Notes under the pieces: generated by a model
The model's database searches: none
Told to the model about the DNA's origin: nothing
Seen by the model: only the letters and a program-made list of their open reading frames with translations
In this document: in pieces, positions 1-4,530 of the stretch
How positions within the stretch are numbered: the stretch's first letter is position 1
Layout of the letters: every line of letters starts with the position of its first letter
NCBI GenBank assembly: GCA_003170995.1
Contig: PMXT01000131.1
Location: 1 to 6,076, forward strand
Direction of reading: 5' to 3'
Source: Actinomycetota bacterium
GTDB taxonomy: Bacteria > Actinomycetota > Thermoleophilia > Gaiellales > Gaiellaceae
Length of the DNA stretch: 6,076 nucleotides
Made by a program: the position numbers and the translations under genes

Positions 1-180
1 TCGATGAACCCGGCCCGCTCCTTCGGTCCCGACCTCGCGCTCGCCAACTTCGACCACTTCTGGGTCTACCTCGTCGGACCGCTCGCGGGCGCCGTGCTCG
101 CGGCCGGTTTCGCCTGGATCCTGCGCGGACCGGGCGGAGACGTCGGCGGCGTGACAGCCGCCCGCGGCAGACTCGATTAG
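1..180 (+). CDS. Aquaporin / MIP family channel, C-terminal end (partial, 5' end outside window)
   Basis: The frame is open from base 1 and ends at TAG 178-180, giving 59 codons of a protein that begins outside the window. It starts with [12 protein letters not shown]. This is the second NPA motif of the MIP family, including the Arg right after NPA that forms part of the pore selectivity filter. A hydrophobic stretch follows ([20 protein letters not shown]), which matches transmembrane helix 6, and then a short cytoplasmic tail. The family passes water or small neutral solutes through the inner membrane. The two subtypes (aquaporin and glycerol facilitator) cannot be separated from the tail alone; the D in GPDL may bear on this but is not decisive. 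The last 33 nt, which code for [10 protein letters not shown] plus the stop, recur at 2622-2654. The gene converges on the nucleotidyltransferase operon. Confidence 0.93.
   Translation, partial: SMNPARSFGPDLALANFDHFWVYLVGPLAGAVLAAGFAWILRGPGGDVGGVTAARGRLD
148..180 (+). repeat. 33-nt direct repeat, copy 1 (end of aquaporin gene)
   Basis: This segment matches 2622-2654 at 31 of 33 positions. Here it is coding sequence and supplies the last ten codons and TAG stop of the aquaporin. The two differences (A156 versus G2630 and A171 versus G2644) are both third-position and synonymous in this frame (Thr ACA/ACG, Arg AGA/AGG). That points to an origin as protein-coding MIP sequence. Confidence 0.9.
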
Positions 181-189
181 CAAAGGCCT

Positions 190-237
190 ATCCCGTTAGG
201 GATGCGCAGCCGAGGCATACAGACCTACTGGAGTAGG
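190..237. terminator. Two small hairpins between convergent genes (possible bidirectional termination)
   Basis: ATCCC-GTTA-GGGAT (190-203) and CCTAC-TGGA-GTAGG (224-237) are perfect 5-bp stems with four-base loops. They lie between the aquaporin stop (180) and the end of the second nucleotidyltransferase, whose TAG stop (225-227) is inside the second hairpin. Neither has a T-tract on either strand, so they are weak candidates for termination or 3'-end protection and are not classical intrinsic terminators. Confidence 0.3.
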
Positions 238-737
238 CTCCTAACCTCGATTGCCCCGGTGAGCTCGAGCGCCACTTCGAGCGCGGGCAACTGGCGCAGG
301 TCGCCTGTCGCCATGCGCGAGCGGAGAATGTCGCGAATCGGCGAGCAGATGACGTCTAGCCTTGGCTCAAGCGCGACGCGGCGAGCGCCCCTACGGAGAG
401 ACGTATAGCTGTCGAAACCGGCGGGCTTGGAAATCACGTCGATGTAGCCAAAACGTGTAGAGAAGCTGACTATCCTCCCGTCGGCGAACGCCCGCCCAAG
501 GTCCCGAACGCGGCCGAGAACCACCGCGTCGAGGTGGTCGAGCGCCGCCTGAAGTCGGTTGAGATTGCTCGCGCTTGCTGAAAGCGCGATGTCGATGTCG
601 TAGGTCGGAAGCGGTGAGCCCTGCAAGACGGCGGCAAGACCCCCGATCAAGACATACTCCACGCCGTGTTCGTTGAGAGCGCGTAACACCGGCAAGGGCT
701 CGAACGGCCACTCGTACCAGCGGCCTCGTGCCCTCAT
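225..737 (-). CDS. Nucleotidyltransferase-fold protein (MNT/AbiEii-like), second paralogue
   Basis: The protein is 170 aa. Residues about 23-52 hold the nucleotidyltransferase signature: HGVEYVLIGG, then AAVLQG, then YDIDIAL. The GG turn is followed by the D-x-D metal pair, and a later hydrophobic-D strand (RFGYIDVI) suits the third acidic residue. Minimal nucleotidyltransferases of this kind transfer NMP groups and often act as the toxin or modifier half of AbiE- or HEPN/MNT-type systems. The start ATG (735-737) overlaps the upstream gene's stop as ATGA, so translation is probably coupled. It is a clear paralogue of that neighbour, sharing HGVE(F/Y)V(V/L)IG, AAV-QG and DIDI. Near its C-terminus the neighbour's SKRASDRPKD is replaced by a shorter SRMATGD without lysines, so it may be inactive or specialised. 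The substrate is unknown. Confidence 0.8.
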   Translation of the reverse strand: MRARGRWYEWPFEPLPVLRALNEHGVEYVLIGGLAAVLQGSPLPTYDIDIALSASASNLNRLQAALDHLDAVVLGRVRDLGRAFADGRIVSFSTRFGYIDVISKPAGFDSYTSLRRGARRVALEPRLDVICSPIRDILRSRMATGDLRQLPALEVALELTGAIEVRSLLQ

Positions 738-1249
738 TTCTGACTCTTTCGAATGCGCCGTAACAGCGTCTCGAGCCTTGGCAGGGCGTCGCGGTCTTTC
801 GGCCGATCGCTCGCGCGTTTCGAGGCGATGACTCGTTCGAGCTTCGCGACGCGCACCCTGGCGCCGCCAACGCTGAGGAGAAACGACTCACTCGCCCGTG
901 CGAGATCGGGGTAGCCCTCGGCGGCCGCGGGATTGATGACGATGTCGACGTCGCCAAAGCGTGTCGTCAAAAACGTCGTCTCCTGCAGCCGCAAGTGCTG
1001 GTCGTCGATCGGCCATGACTCGTCGATCTCACCTTCGGAAGTGAGCACTTTCGCGTCCATGTCTAGTAGCGCCTCTGCGAGACGTTGCAGATTACGAACG
1101 TCGCGGCTCGGCGTGATGTCGATATCCATCGTCAACTCCGGCCAGCCCTGCGTCACAGCCGCGTAGGCACCGATCACGACGAACTCGACACCGTGACGAA
1201 TCAGTGTGGCGAGGATTTCCTCGGGGTTGAAGTGCGCCGGCGCGACCAT
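734..1249 (-). CDS. Nucleotidyltransferase-fold protein (MNT/AbiEii-like), first paralogue
   Basis: The protein is 171 aa. HGVEFVVIGAYAAVTQG at about residues 19-35 gives the first strand and the glycine turn (GA here, where GG or GS is usual). MDIDI at about 41-45 gives the metal-binding D-x-D, and the strand RFGDVDIVI supplies the likely third Asp. Near the C-terminus, ERVIASKRASDRPKDRDALPRLE is the basic helix and RPKD signature common in nucleotidyl transferase AbiEii/AbiGii-like and DUF6036-like proteins. All expected catalytic elements are present, so it is probably active. The ATG (1247-1249) shares one base with the XRE gene's TGA (TGATG), and its own TGA overlaps the next ATG. It is therefore the middle gene of a three-gene operon. 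The role as toxin or modifying enzyme is inferred from family and context; the target is unknown. Confidence 0.86.
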   Translation of the reverse strand: MVAPAHFNPEEILATLIRHGVEFVVIGAYAAVTQGWPELTMDIDITPSRDVRNLQRLAEALLDMDAKVLTSEGEIDESWPIDDQHLRLQETTFLTTRFGDVDIVINPAAAEGYPDLARASESFLLSVGGARVRVAKLERVIASKRASDRPKDRDALPRLETLLRRIRKSQK

Positions 1250-1590
1250 CAGGCTGTTCCCTCGCTCGAGCGTGAGACGCCAGCGCCAGCGAGCGCAGCA
1301 CGCTGGGTTGCCTGAGCGAGATCAACTGCGATATCGAGGCGCTCGCGCGGGGTGAGAGTGAGCCGACGACGAACGTCTCGAACGTACGACGAATCGTGAG
1401 CAGCGAAGGACATCTCTGGCTCGAAACCACACGCCCGCACGAGCGCGACGACAGTGGCGAACCCGGGATCGATCTGACCCCGTTCGATGCGCGATACCGC
1501 GTTCTGAGCCACGCCGGCCCGTTCACCGAGCTCCGCCTGCGTCATGCCCGCCCGCGCGCGCGCCAGATAGATGAGATCGCCGGCTCGCAT
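1249..1590 (-). CDS. XRE-family helix-turn-helix regulator / putative antitoxin of the nucleotidyltransferase operon
   Basis: From ATG 1588-1590 the protein is 113 aa, starting MRAGDLIYLARARAGMTQAEL. The Cro/C1-type helix-turn-helix covers about residues 4-58 (GMTQAELGERAG, then VSRIERGQIDPGFATVVALV). A second part with a TLTPRERLDIAVDLAQ segment follows, a layout seen in XRE proteins encoded beside nucleotidyltransferases. I prefer this start over the ATG at 1608 because the protein then begins like other members. A -10-like TATACT (1602-1597) also lies six bases upstream, which would give a leaderless mRNA. The 1608 ATG lies inside a palindrome. The gene heads the operon and overlaps the next gene by one base. 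It probably represses its own promoter and may neutralise one or both nucleotidyltransferases. Confidence 0.85.
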   Translation of the reverse strand: MRAGDLIYLARARAGMTQAELGERAGVAQNAVSRIERGQIDPGFATVVALVRACGFEPEMSFAAHDSSYVRDVRRRLTLTPRERLDIAVDLAQATQRAALAGAGVSRSSEGTA

Positions 1591-1625
1591 ACCGCTAGTA
1601 TAGTACATATATGTGCTTTCATGTC
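1591..1625 (-). promoter_or_regulatory. Probable leaderless promoter and operator palindrome of the XRE-NTase-NTase operon
   Basis: On the - strand, TATACT (1602-1597) is followed by six bases and then the ATG at 1590. This is the spacing expected when transcription starts at the start codon. Just upstream is the perfect palindrome ACATATATGT (1605-1614), where a repressor would sit between the -35 and -10 regions. The patch is A/T-rich in an otherwise GC-rich region. No good -35 hexamer is visible, and no Shine-Dalgarno sequence precedes 1590. Autoregulation by the XRE protein is inferred. Confidence 0.5.
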
Positions 1626-1630
1626 TTCAT

Positions 1631-1664
1631 GTGAGCGAGAGACCGAAGTGAGCGAGAGACCGAA
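1631..1664. repeat. Perfect 17-bp tandem repeat, two units
   Basis: GTGAGCGAGAGACCGAA occurs at 1631-1647 and again immediately at 1648-1664 with no mismatch. It lies between the operon promoter and the toxin fossil, upstream of the GH16-like gene. Two helical-turn-scale copies could be paired binding sites for a regulator, or a chance slippage duplication. Confidence 0.8.
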
Positions 1665-1693
1665 CCTTCAATGGGGTCTATCCCGGTAGACGC

Positions 1694-1780
1694 GTCGGCA
1701 GCGTCCTCGTCGCTCAGGCTGTCGAGGAACTTCACGGGACGATGGCCTCGGTCTGCGCGGTACTCGCGCCGGCAACGTTT
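1694..1780 (-). pseudogene. Fossil fragment of a HigB/Gp49-like toxin gene (N-terminal part)
   Basis: This segment aligns with 4262-4351, codons Lys13-Asp42 of the intact toxin gene in the same orientation, at 80 of 87 aligned bases plus one 3-nt gap (the Gln30 codon is missing). It reads through RGHRPVK and FLDSLSDEDAAD in the toxin frame. The last twelve codons are identical at the DNA level. There is no in-frame ATG, GTG or TTG just upstream, and the homology stops abruptly at Asp42, so most of the protein is absent. It is too short to fold as a toxin. Its position now overlaps the region that would hold the promoter of the GH16-like gene. Confidence 0.88.
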
Positions 1781-1797
1781 TGGACGATTACCGTCAT

Positions 1798-2628
1798 ATG
1801 ATCGCCGTGATGTTCCGCCCTTTTGCTCGTCTAGCGGTTGCCGGCTTCGTACTCGGCGCTCTCGCCTGCTCGAGCTTGATCGGCGCCGGCGGAGCTCAGG
1901 GTCGGAATTCGGCGCCGTCTCGCGCCACGGCCATCGCGATCTCCGCGAACGCGCGCAAAGAGGGTTCTAGGACGATCCGCTTTTCCGGCTATGCGTGGCG
2001 GGTCAGAAACAACACGATCAGCCGCGGCGGCCCAGGGCCGAACTACTTCTCCAGTCGGCGCGAGAATGTCTGGTTGGACGGGCGCGACCGGCTGCACCTC
2101 AGGGCCGTCAAACGAGGCGGTCGCTGGTATTGCGCGGAGATCTTCTCGTCCAAATCCTTCGGTTACGGCACCTACACCTTCACCCTCGCCAGCCGCGTCG
2201 ACCGGCTCGACAAGAACGCCGTCTTGGGCCTGTTCACCTGGGATGACGCCGCGCCCGCCTACGCCTACCGCGAGATCGACATCGAGTTTTCCAGATGGGG
2301 CGAGCGGAGGGCTCGGAACGCGCAGTACGTCGTGCAACCATGGCAGCACTCCGGTAACGAGCACCGTTTCAATCTGGCGCTGAGCAGCGTCTTTTCCGTT
2401 CACAGCTTCCAGTGGAGCGCCAAGCGCGTTCTCTTCTCCAGCAGCCGGGGCCGTACTACCACTCCGACCGGCGCTCTCCAGACCTGGGCCTACAGCGGCG
2501 CCGACATCCCGCCCGCGGGCACCGGCCACGCCAGGATCAACCTCTGGCTCGTGGACGGCAAGCCGCCTGCCAACGGGCGAAGCTTCGAGATCGTGGTCGA
2601 GGCCTTCCACTTCACTCCCGAGGCGTGA
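1798..2628 (+). CDS. Glycoside hydrolase family 16-like protein, probably secreted
   Basis: With ATG 1798-1800 the protein is 276 aa. The N-terminus has a basic start and a hydrophobic core (LAVAGFVLGALACSS), i.e. a signal peptide. The Cys in ALAC might make it a lipoprotein, but the -3 position is Ala and not Leu, so this is uncertain. The mature part resembles the GH16 concanavalin-like beta-jelly roll: PGPNYFS, WYCAEI, SFGYGTYTF, NAVLGLFTWDD and then REIDIEFSRWG. E-I-D-I-E (about residues 159-163, bases 2272-2286) matches the GH16 catalytic E-x-D-x-E with nucleophile, Asp and acid/base all present. It would cleave a beta-glucan or related polysaccharide; the substrate is not readable. Other starts are TTG 1780, GTG 1807 and ATG 1810; none has a strong ribosome site. 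The last codon and stop lie inside the 33-nt repeat. Confidence 0.85.
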   Translation: MIAVMFRPFARLAVAGFVLGALACSSLIGAGGAQGRNSAPSRATAIAISANARKEGSRTIRFSGYAWRVRNNTISRGGPGPNYFSSRRENVWLDGRDRLHLRAVKRGGRWYCAEIFSSKSFGYGTYTFTLASRVDRLDKNAVLGLFTWDDAAPAYAYREIDIEFSRWGERRARNAQYVVQPWQHSGNEHRFNLALSSVFSVHSFQWSAKRVLFSSSRGRTTTPTGALQTWAYSGADIPPAGTGHARINLWLVDGKPPANGRSFEIVVEAFHFTPEA

Positions 2629-2654
2629 CGGCCGCCCGCGGCAGGCTCGATTAG
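2622..2654 (+). repeat. 33-nt direct repeat, copy 2 (after the GH16-like gene)
   Basis: This is a near-identical copy of 148-180 (31 of 33). Here it is read in another frame: it supplies the final Ala codon and the TGA stop (2626-2628) of the GH16-like gene, and the rest is non-coding. Read in the aquaporin frame it still gives [14 protein letters not shown]. It therefore looks like a displaced 3' end of a MIP gene and not a dispersed non-coding element. Confidence 0.88.
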
Positions 2655-2666
2655 GCCCGGAAGGGC
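2655..2666. terminator. Small GC hairpin between convergent genes
   Basis: GCCC-GGAA-GGGC forms a 4-bp stem with a GNRA-type loop, extendable by one G-U pair. It sits between the GH16-like gene's stop and the end of the ORF6N gene. There is no T-tract, so any termination role is weakly supported. Confidence 0.25.
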
Positions 2667-2977
2667 TACTCGCCTTCAGACGGCGTGAATCCGATCGCGC
2701 GCTTCTTCGGGAGAGGAGGCAGCGCTACCAACTGCCGCAAGACAGAGAAGACCTGAGCGAGCTGAGTTTCGTGCTCGGCGAGCCTGTTCTCGAAGCGGTT
2801 CTCCAACTCGCCGAGCTTGCGTCGCAACGCGTCCCGTACTTCGACAACCCGCCGGAGTGCGACGAAGGTGCGCATGATCTCGATGTTCACGGCGACCGCG
2901 CGATCGCTCCGAAAGCATCGTCTCGCCCTGCTCGGTGAAGACGTAGGGCGCATACCGGCGCCCTCCGCGGCCCTTGT

Positions 2978-3002
2978 TTGAGGTGCCAATTTGGCACCTC
3001 AA
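2978..3002. repeat. Perfect 25-bp palindrome inside the ORF6N gene
   Basis: TTGAGGTGCCAA (2978-2989), one central T, then TTGGCACCTCAA (2991-3002): twelve perfectly paired bases on each side. It codes for the Leu-Arg-Cys-Gln-Ile-Gly-Thr-Ser part of the ORF6N protein. A related copy lies upstream of the gene at 3467-3491. It could be an intragenic operator, or a codon-level coincidence of a conserved QIGTS motif. Confidence 0.85.
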
Positions 3003-3241
3003 GGTCTCCCACTCCTCGGGCACGAGCCGAAAGGCGAAGTCTTCCGGGAAGCGCTCCCGGTTCCGCGTCATCGCTCGCACCAGCGCCTTGGTCTCGACTC
3101 CGTACAGGCCGGCCAGATCGTGATCGAGCATGACGCGAAGCCCTCGAACGACGAAGATCCGGCGCTCGATCGCCTCGCGAGGGAACGCCGCGGCGCCAAT
3201 TTCTTCGGAGCCGGAGCCAAGCAGGTTCGAGCCGGGTGCCT

Positions 3242-3318
3242 TCTCGGCTTCCCCGGCCGGCGGCTCCGGGAGGCCCGTCGCGCCTGGCCGGACGGAACCG
3301 CCGGCCGGGGAAGCGAGA
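3242..3318. repeat. Long imperfect inverted repeat (REP/MITE-like palindrome) within ORF6N N-terminal coding region
   Basis: The left arm 3242-3268 and right arm 3293-3318 are reverse complements apart from one mismatch and one bulged base. The core of each arm is CCCCGGCCGGCGG or its complement. The 24-base spacer can itself pair through AGGC and GCCT. The element is in frame with, and encodes, about residues 6-32 of the Pro/Gly/Ala-rich extension of the ORF6N gene, which the family normally lacks. Confidence 0.8.
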
Positions 3319-3335
3319 ATGGGCTCGAGGCTCAT

Positions 3336-3556
3336 TTTGGCGAACCTACCCGAGGACGCGGCGCGGGATTGTGTCGATTCAGCGCCAGATCACGCGATCG
3401 ACTCGGTAACGCCGTCTACTCCAGATCTTCCTTCGCTGCATCGCTCCGCGACTTCGCGTGGGCGATTTGAGGTGCCAATCTGGCACCCCGAGTTCTGCCC
3501 TGCCCAATTCGAAGTGATCGGCTGATTGCAAGTTCCGGTCCCGGCCAATCGAAAGA
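3336..3556. other. Intergenic stretch upstream of the ORF6N gene
   Basis: I see no convincing gene in these 221 bases. They should contain the ORF6N promoter (- strand). The only clear structure is the palindrome copy at 3467-3491. Open frames crossing the region have no recognisable domains and are continuations of shadows of the antitoxin gene. Confidence 0.5.
3467..3491. promoter_or_regulatory. Second copy of the GAGGTGCCAAT palindrome, possible ORF6N operator
   Basis: TTGAGGTGCCAAT followed by CTGGCACC matches the palindrome at 2978-3002 closely (29 of 34 bases over an extended alignment). It keeps the two-fold GGTGCCA/TGGCACC core. It lies about 130 bases upstream of the ORF6N start. 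On the - strand it could encode C-Q-I-G-T-S-N-R, like C-Q-I-G-T-S-N-K within ORF6N. It may therefore be an operator or a scrap of a second ORF6N gene. Confidence 0.5.
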
Positions 3557-3625
3557 TTACGAGCCGAACCGATCGGCCTCGGGCACCGGCTTGCGCGTGA
3601 GGATCTCCTCGAGCAGCCTCTTCAG
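3557..3625 (-). pseudogene. Short out-of-frame coding-like tail behind the antitoxin gene
   Basis: Immediately after the antitoxin's end, in the -1 frame, 22 codons read LKRLLEEILTRKPVPEADRF plus GS and end at TAA (3557-3559). Of these codons, 21 end in G or C, and the composition (charged amphipathic helix, then a PVPEADRFGS end) is protein-like. It overlaps the antitoxin TGA (3622-3624). It may be the original antitoxin C-terminus lost by a one- or two-base indel, or the 3' remnant of another small gene. It has no start of its own. Confidence 0.35.
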
Positions 3626-3936
3626 TCGCCCGCTCGCCGTGCAGTGGCGGGCGCGTCGCTGATTCGCCACTCGATGCGCTTTCCGAGCACGGCCGCGAGC
3701 TTCTCGATCGTCGAGAGCTTCGTGTCAACGCTCGCAGACTCGAGACGGGCAACCTGCGACTGGGAGGTGCCCATCGCGGCCGCAACCTCGGTCTGCGTGA
3801 GACCAGACGCTTCGCGTTCCCTGGCCAGGGCAAGGAGAAGTTCTCGGCGTTCTTCCGCTGCCTTCACGAGCGCAGGAAAACCGGGGTTCCTGGCGCTTCG
3901 CTCGCGGATCACCTCGGCGACGAAATCCTGCTCCAT
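3622..3936 (-). CDS. XRE-family antitoxin (HigA-like)
   Basis: The protein is 104 aa. After an N-terminal helical arm (residues 1-34) comes an XRE/Cro-type helix-turn-helix at about 35-85: LLLALAREREASGLTQTEVAAAMG, SQSQVARLES, STIEKLAAVLGKRIEW. This is the layout of HigA-type antitoxins that partner Gp49/HigB toxins. The start ATG (3934-3936) is well supported by AGGAG at 3941-3945, four bases upstream. It lies 67 bases downstream of the toxin gene on the same strand, in the toxin-first order typical of higBA. It should bind and neutralise the toxin and repress transcription by binding palindromes, perhaps CTCATATATGAG at 3972-3983. That site may also drive extra antitoxin expression. The C-terminal end may be shortened (see 3557-3625). 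Confidence 0.88.
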   Translation of the reverse strand: MEQDFVAEVIRERSARNPGFPALVKAAEERRELLLALAREREASGLTQTEVAAAMGTSQSQVARLESASVDTKLSTIEKLAAVLGKRIEWRISDAPATARRAGD

Positions 3937-4003
3937 CTCGCTCCTATCCTGGCTTACACCATGAACAGTATCTCATATATGAGTTACGCACAAACACCCA
4001 ACG
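3937..4003 (-). promoter_or_regulatory. Toxin-antitoxin intergenic operator/promoter with CTCATATATGAG palindrome and antitoxin RBS
   Basis: The 67-base gap holds the perfect 12-bp palindrome CTCATATATGAG (3972-3983). On the - strand it is followed directly by ATACT, a -10-like element, and further on by the antitoxin Shine-Dalgarno AGGAG (3941-3945). An internal promoter that keeps antitoxin in excess is plausible. The palindrome core CATATATG is the same as in the operator of the first XRE gene at 1605-1614. Confidence 0.5.
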
Positions 4004-4387
4004 CTACTCCGCCCATCGACCACGAGCTCGCCAGTCACCGAGCCGGCGCTTCGCCAGCTCGATCGTCTCGCGCGGCAACCGCTCTTGCTTCTTCGAGAAC
4101 GCCTCGAGCGCCAGGAGCACCTGATCGTGCTCACCCTCCCGGGCAAAGAGGATACGGAACGTCTGCCGATTGCCCTCAGCTTTCACTTCGTATATCTCGC
4201 CCTCAACGTGTTTGGCCGCGCGAACGCCTTCCTTCGCCACAACCTTCATCGCCGCGATGATGTCGGCAGCGTCCTCGTCGCTCAGGCTGTCGAGGAACTG
4301 CTTCACGGGGCGATGGCCTCTGCCTGTGCGGTAGTCGCGCCAGCGACGTTTCGATTCAGAGCTGTCCAGTTTCCGTCTACGCGGCAC
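4004..4387 (-). CDS. HigB/Gp49-like toxin (RelE superfamily, phage-derived Gp49-like)
   Basis: The protein is 127 aa from GTG 4385-4387. The body matches the Gp49-like (PF05973-type) toxin pattern: WRDYRTGRGHRPVKQFLDSLSDEDAADIIAAMK, then the central GVRAAKHVEGEIYEVKAEG, and the strand RILFAREGEHDQVLLALEAFSKK near the end, with the basic residues expected of a ribosome-dependent mRNA interferase. Such toxins cut mRNA at the ribosome and are blocked by the antitoxin encoded next to them. The start is less certain: no other in-frame start is visible before Met45, the first dozen residues are poorly conserved, and only a weak AGG lies upstream. An inverted repeat at 4426-4443, about 40 bases upstream, may be a promoter operator. 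Part of this gene is duplicated as a fossil at 1694-1780. Confidence 0.88.
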   Translation of the reverse strand: MPRRRKLDSSESKRRWRDYRTGRGHRPVKQFLDSLSDEDAADIIAAMKVVAKEGVRAAKHVEGEIYEVKAEGNRQTFRILFAREGEHDQVLLALEAFSKKQERLPRETIELAKRRLGDWRARGRWAE

Positions 4388-4425
4388 CGCCCGAACCTAG
4401 CGTCTTCGCACGGCCGAGCCGCCCG

Positions 4426-4443
4426 CGGTTTGTGACAAAACCG
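4426..4443. promoter_or_regulatory. Inverted repeat CGGTTT-N6-AAACCG upstream of the toxin gene
   Basis: Six perfectly paired bases on each side of GTGACA lie 39-56 bases upstream of the toxin start and downstream of the nuclease gene on the same strand. It could be an operator for the toxin-antitoxin promoter or a weak hairpin ending nuclease transcription. There is no T-tract. The rest of 4388-4530 shows nothing recognisable apart from a short GCGG/CCGC stem at the nuclease stop. Confidence 0.35.
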
Positions 4444-4530
4444 TACAAGCGGAAATCGCGAAGAGAGTCAGGTGCTGACCGGCGGAGACATCCGCATTCG
4501 CGGGGCTCCCGGTCTTAGCGCCCAGCGGCT

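Larger units (their letters stand above)
2666..3335 (-). pseudogene. ORF6N-domain (phage antirepressor/KilA-N-like) DNA-binding protein, frameshifted
   Basis: Two overlapping frames together read as one ORF6N protein. The 5' part (from ATG 3333-3335) contains IERRIFVVRGLRVMLDHDLAGLYGVETKAL, then RNRERFPEDFAFRL, CQIGTSN, GGRRYAPYVFTEQG and TMLS, the hallmark ORF6N core. At about 2906-2918 the frame is lost. The expected continuation (SDRAVAVNIEIMRTFVALR, then a coiled-coil-like stretch and LPKKRAIGF) is in another frame ending at TAG 2666-2668. The family usually reads about MLSSVLRS here, so a small deletion of roughly 11 bases removed about four residues and shifted the frame. Left alone, the 5' frame would stop near 2676 after an out-of-frame tail. 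The N-terminal 50 or so residues are an unusual Pro/Gly/Ala-rich extension containing a long inverted repeat. ORF6N proteins are DNA-binding factors typical of prophages and mobile islands. Confidence 0.82.

Noticed and set aside
391..957. Long open frame (188 codons) on the - strand across both nucleotidyltransferases
   Set aside because: It is Arg/Ser-rich, without recognisable motifs, and spans the junction of two well-supported genes in another frame; it is a GC-rich shadow.
1831..2610. 259-codon open frame antisense to the GH16-like gene
   Set aside because: It mirrors a gene with clear GH16 motifs. Its Gly/Ala/Val/Asp-rich composition is typical of antisense frames in GC-rich genes.
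2906..2918. Programmed ribosomal frameshifting in the ORF6N gene
   Set aside because: There is no slippery heptamer with a following structure, and residues normally conserved at the junction are missing, which fits a deletion better.
3390..3833. 147-codon open frame on the - strand overlapping the antitoxin
   Set aside because: Most of it is a shifted reading of the antitoxin gene. Only the short CQIGTSN-like part near 3467-3491 is of interest, and it is reported as a palindrome copy.
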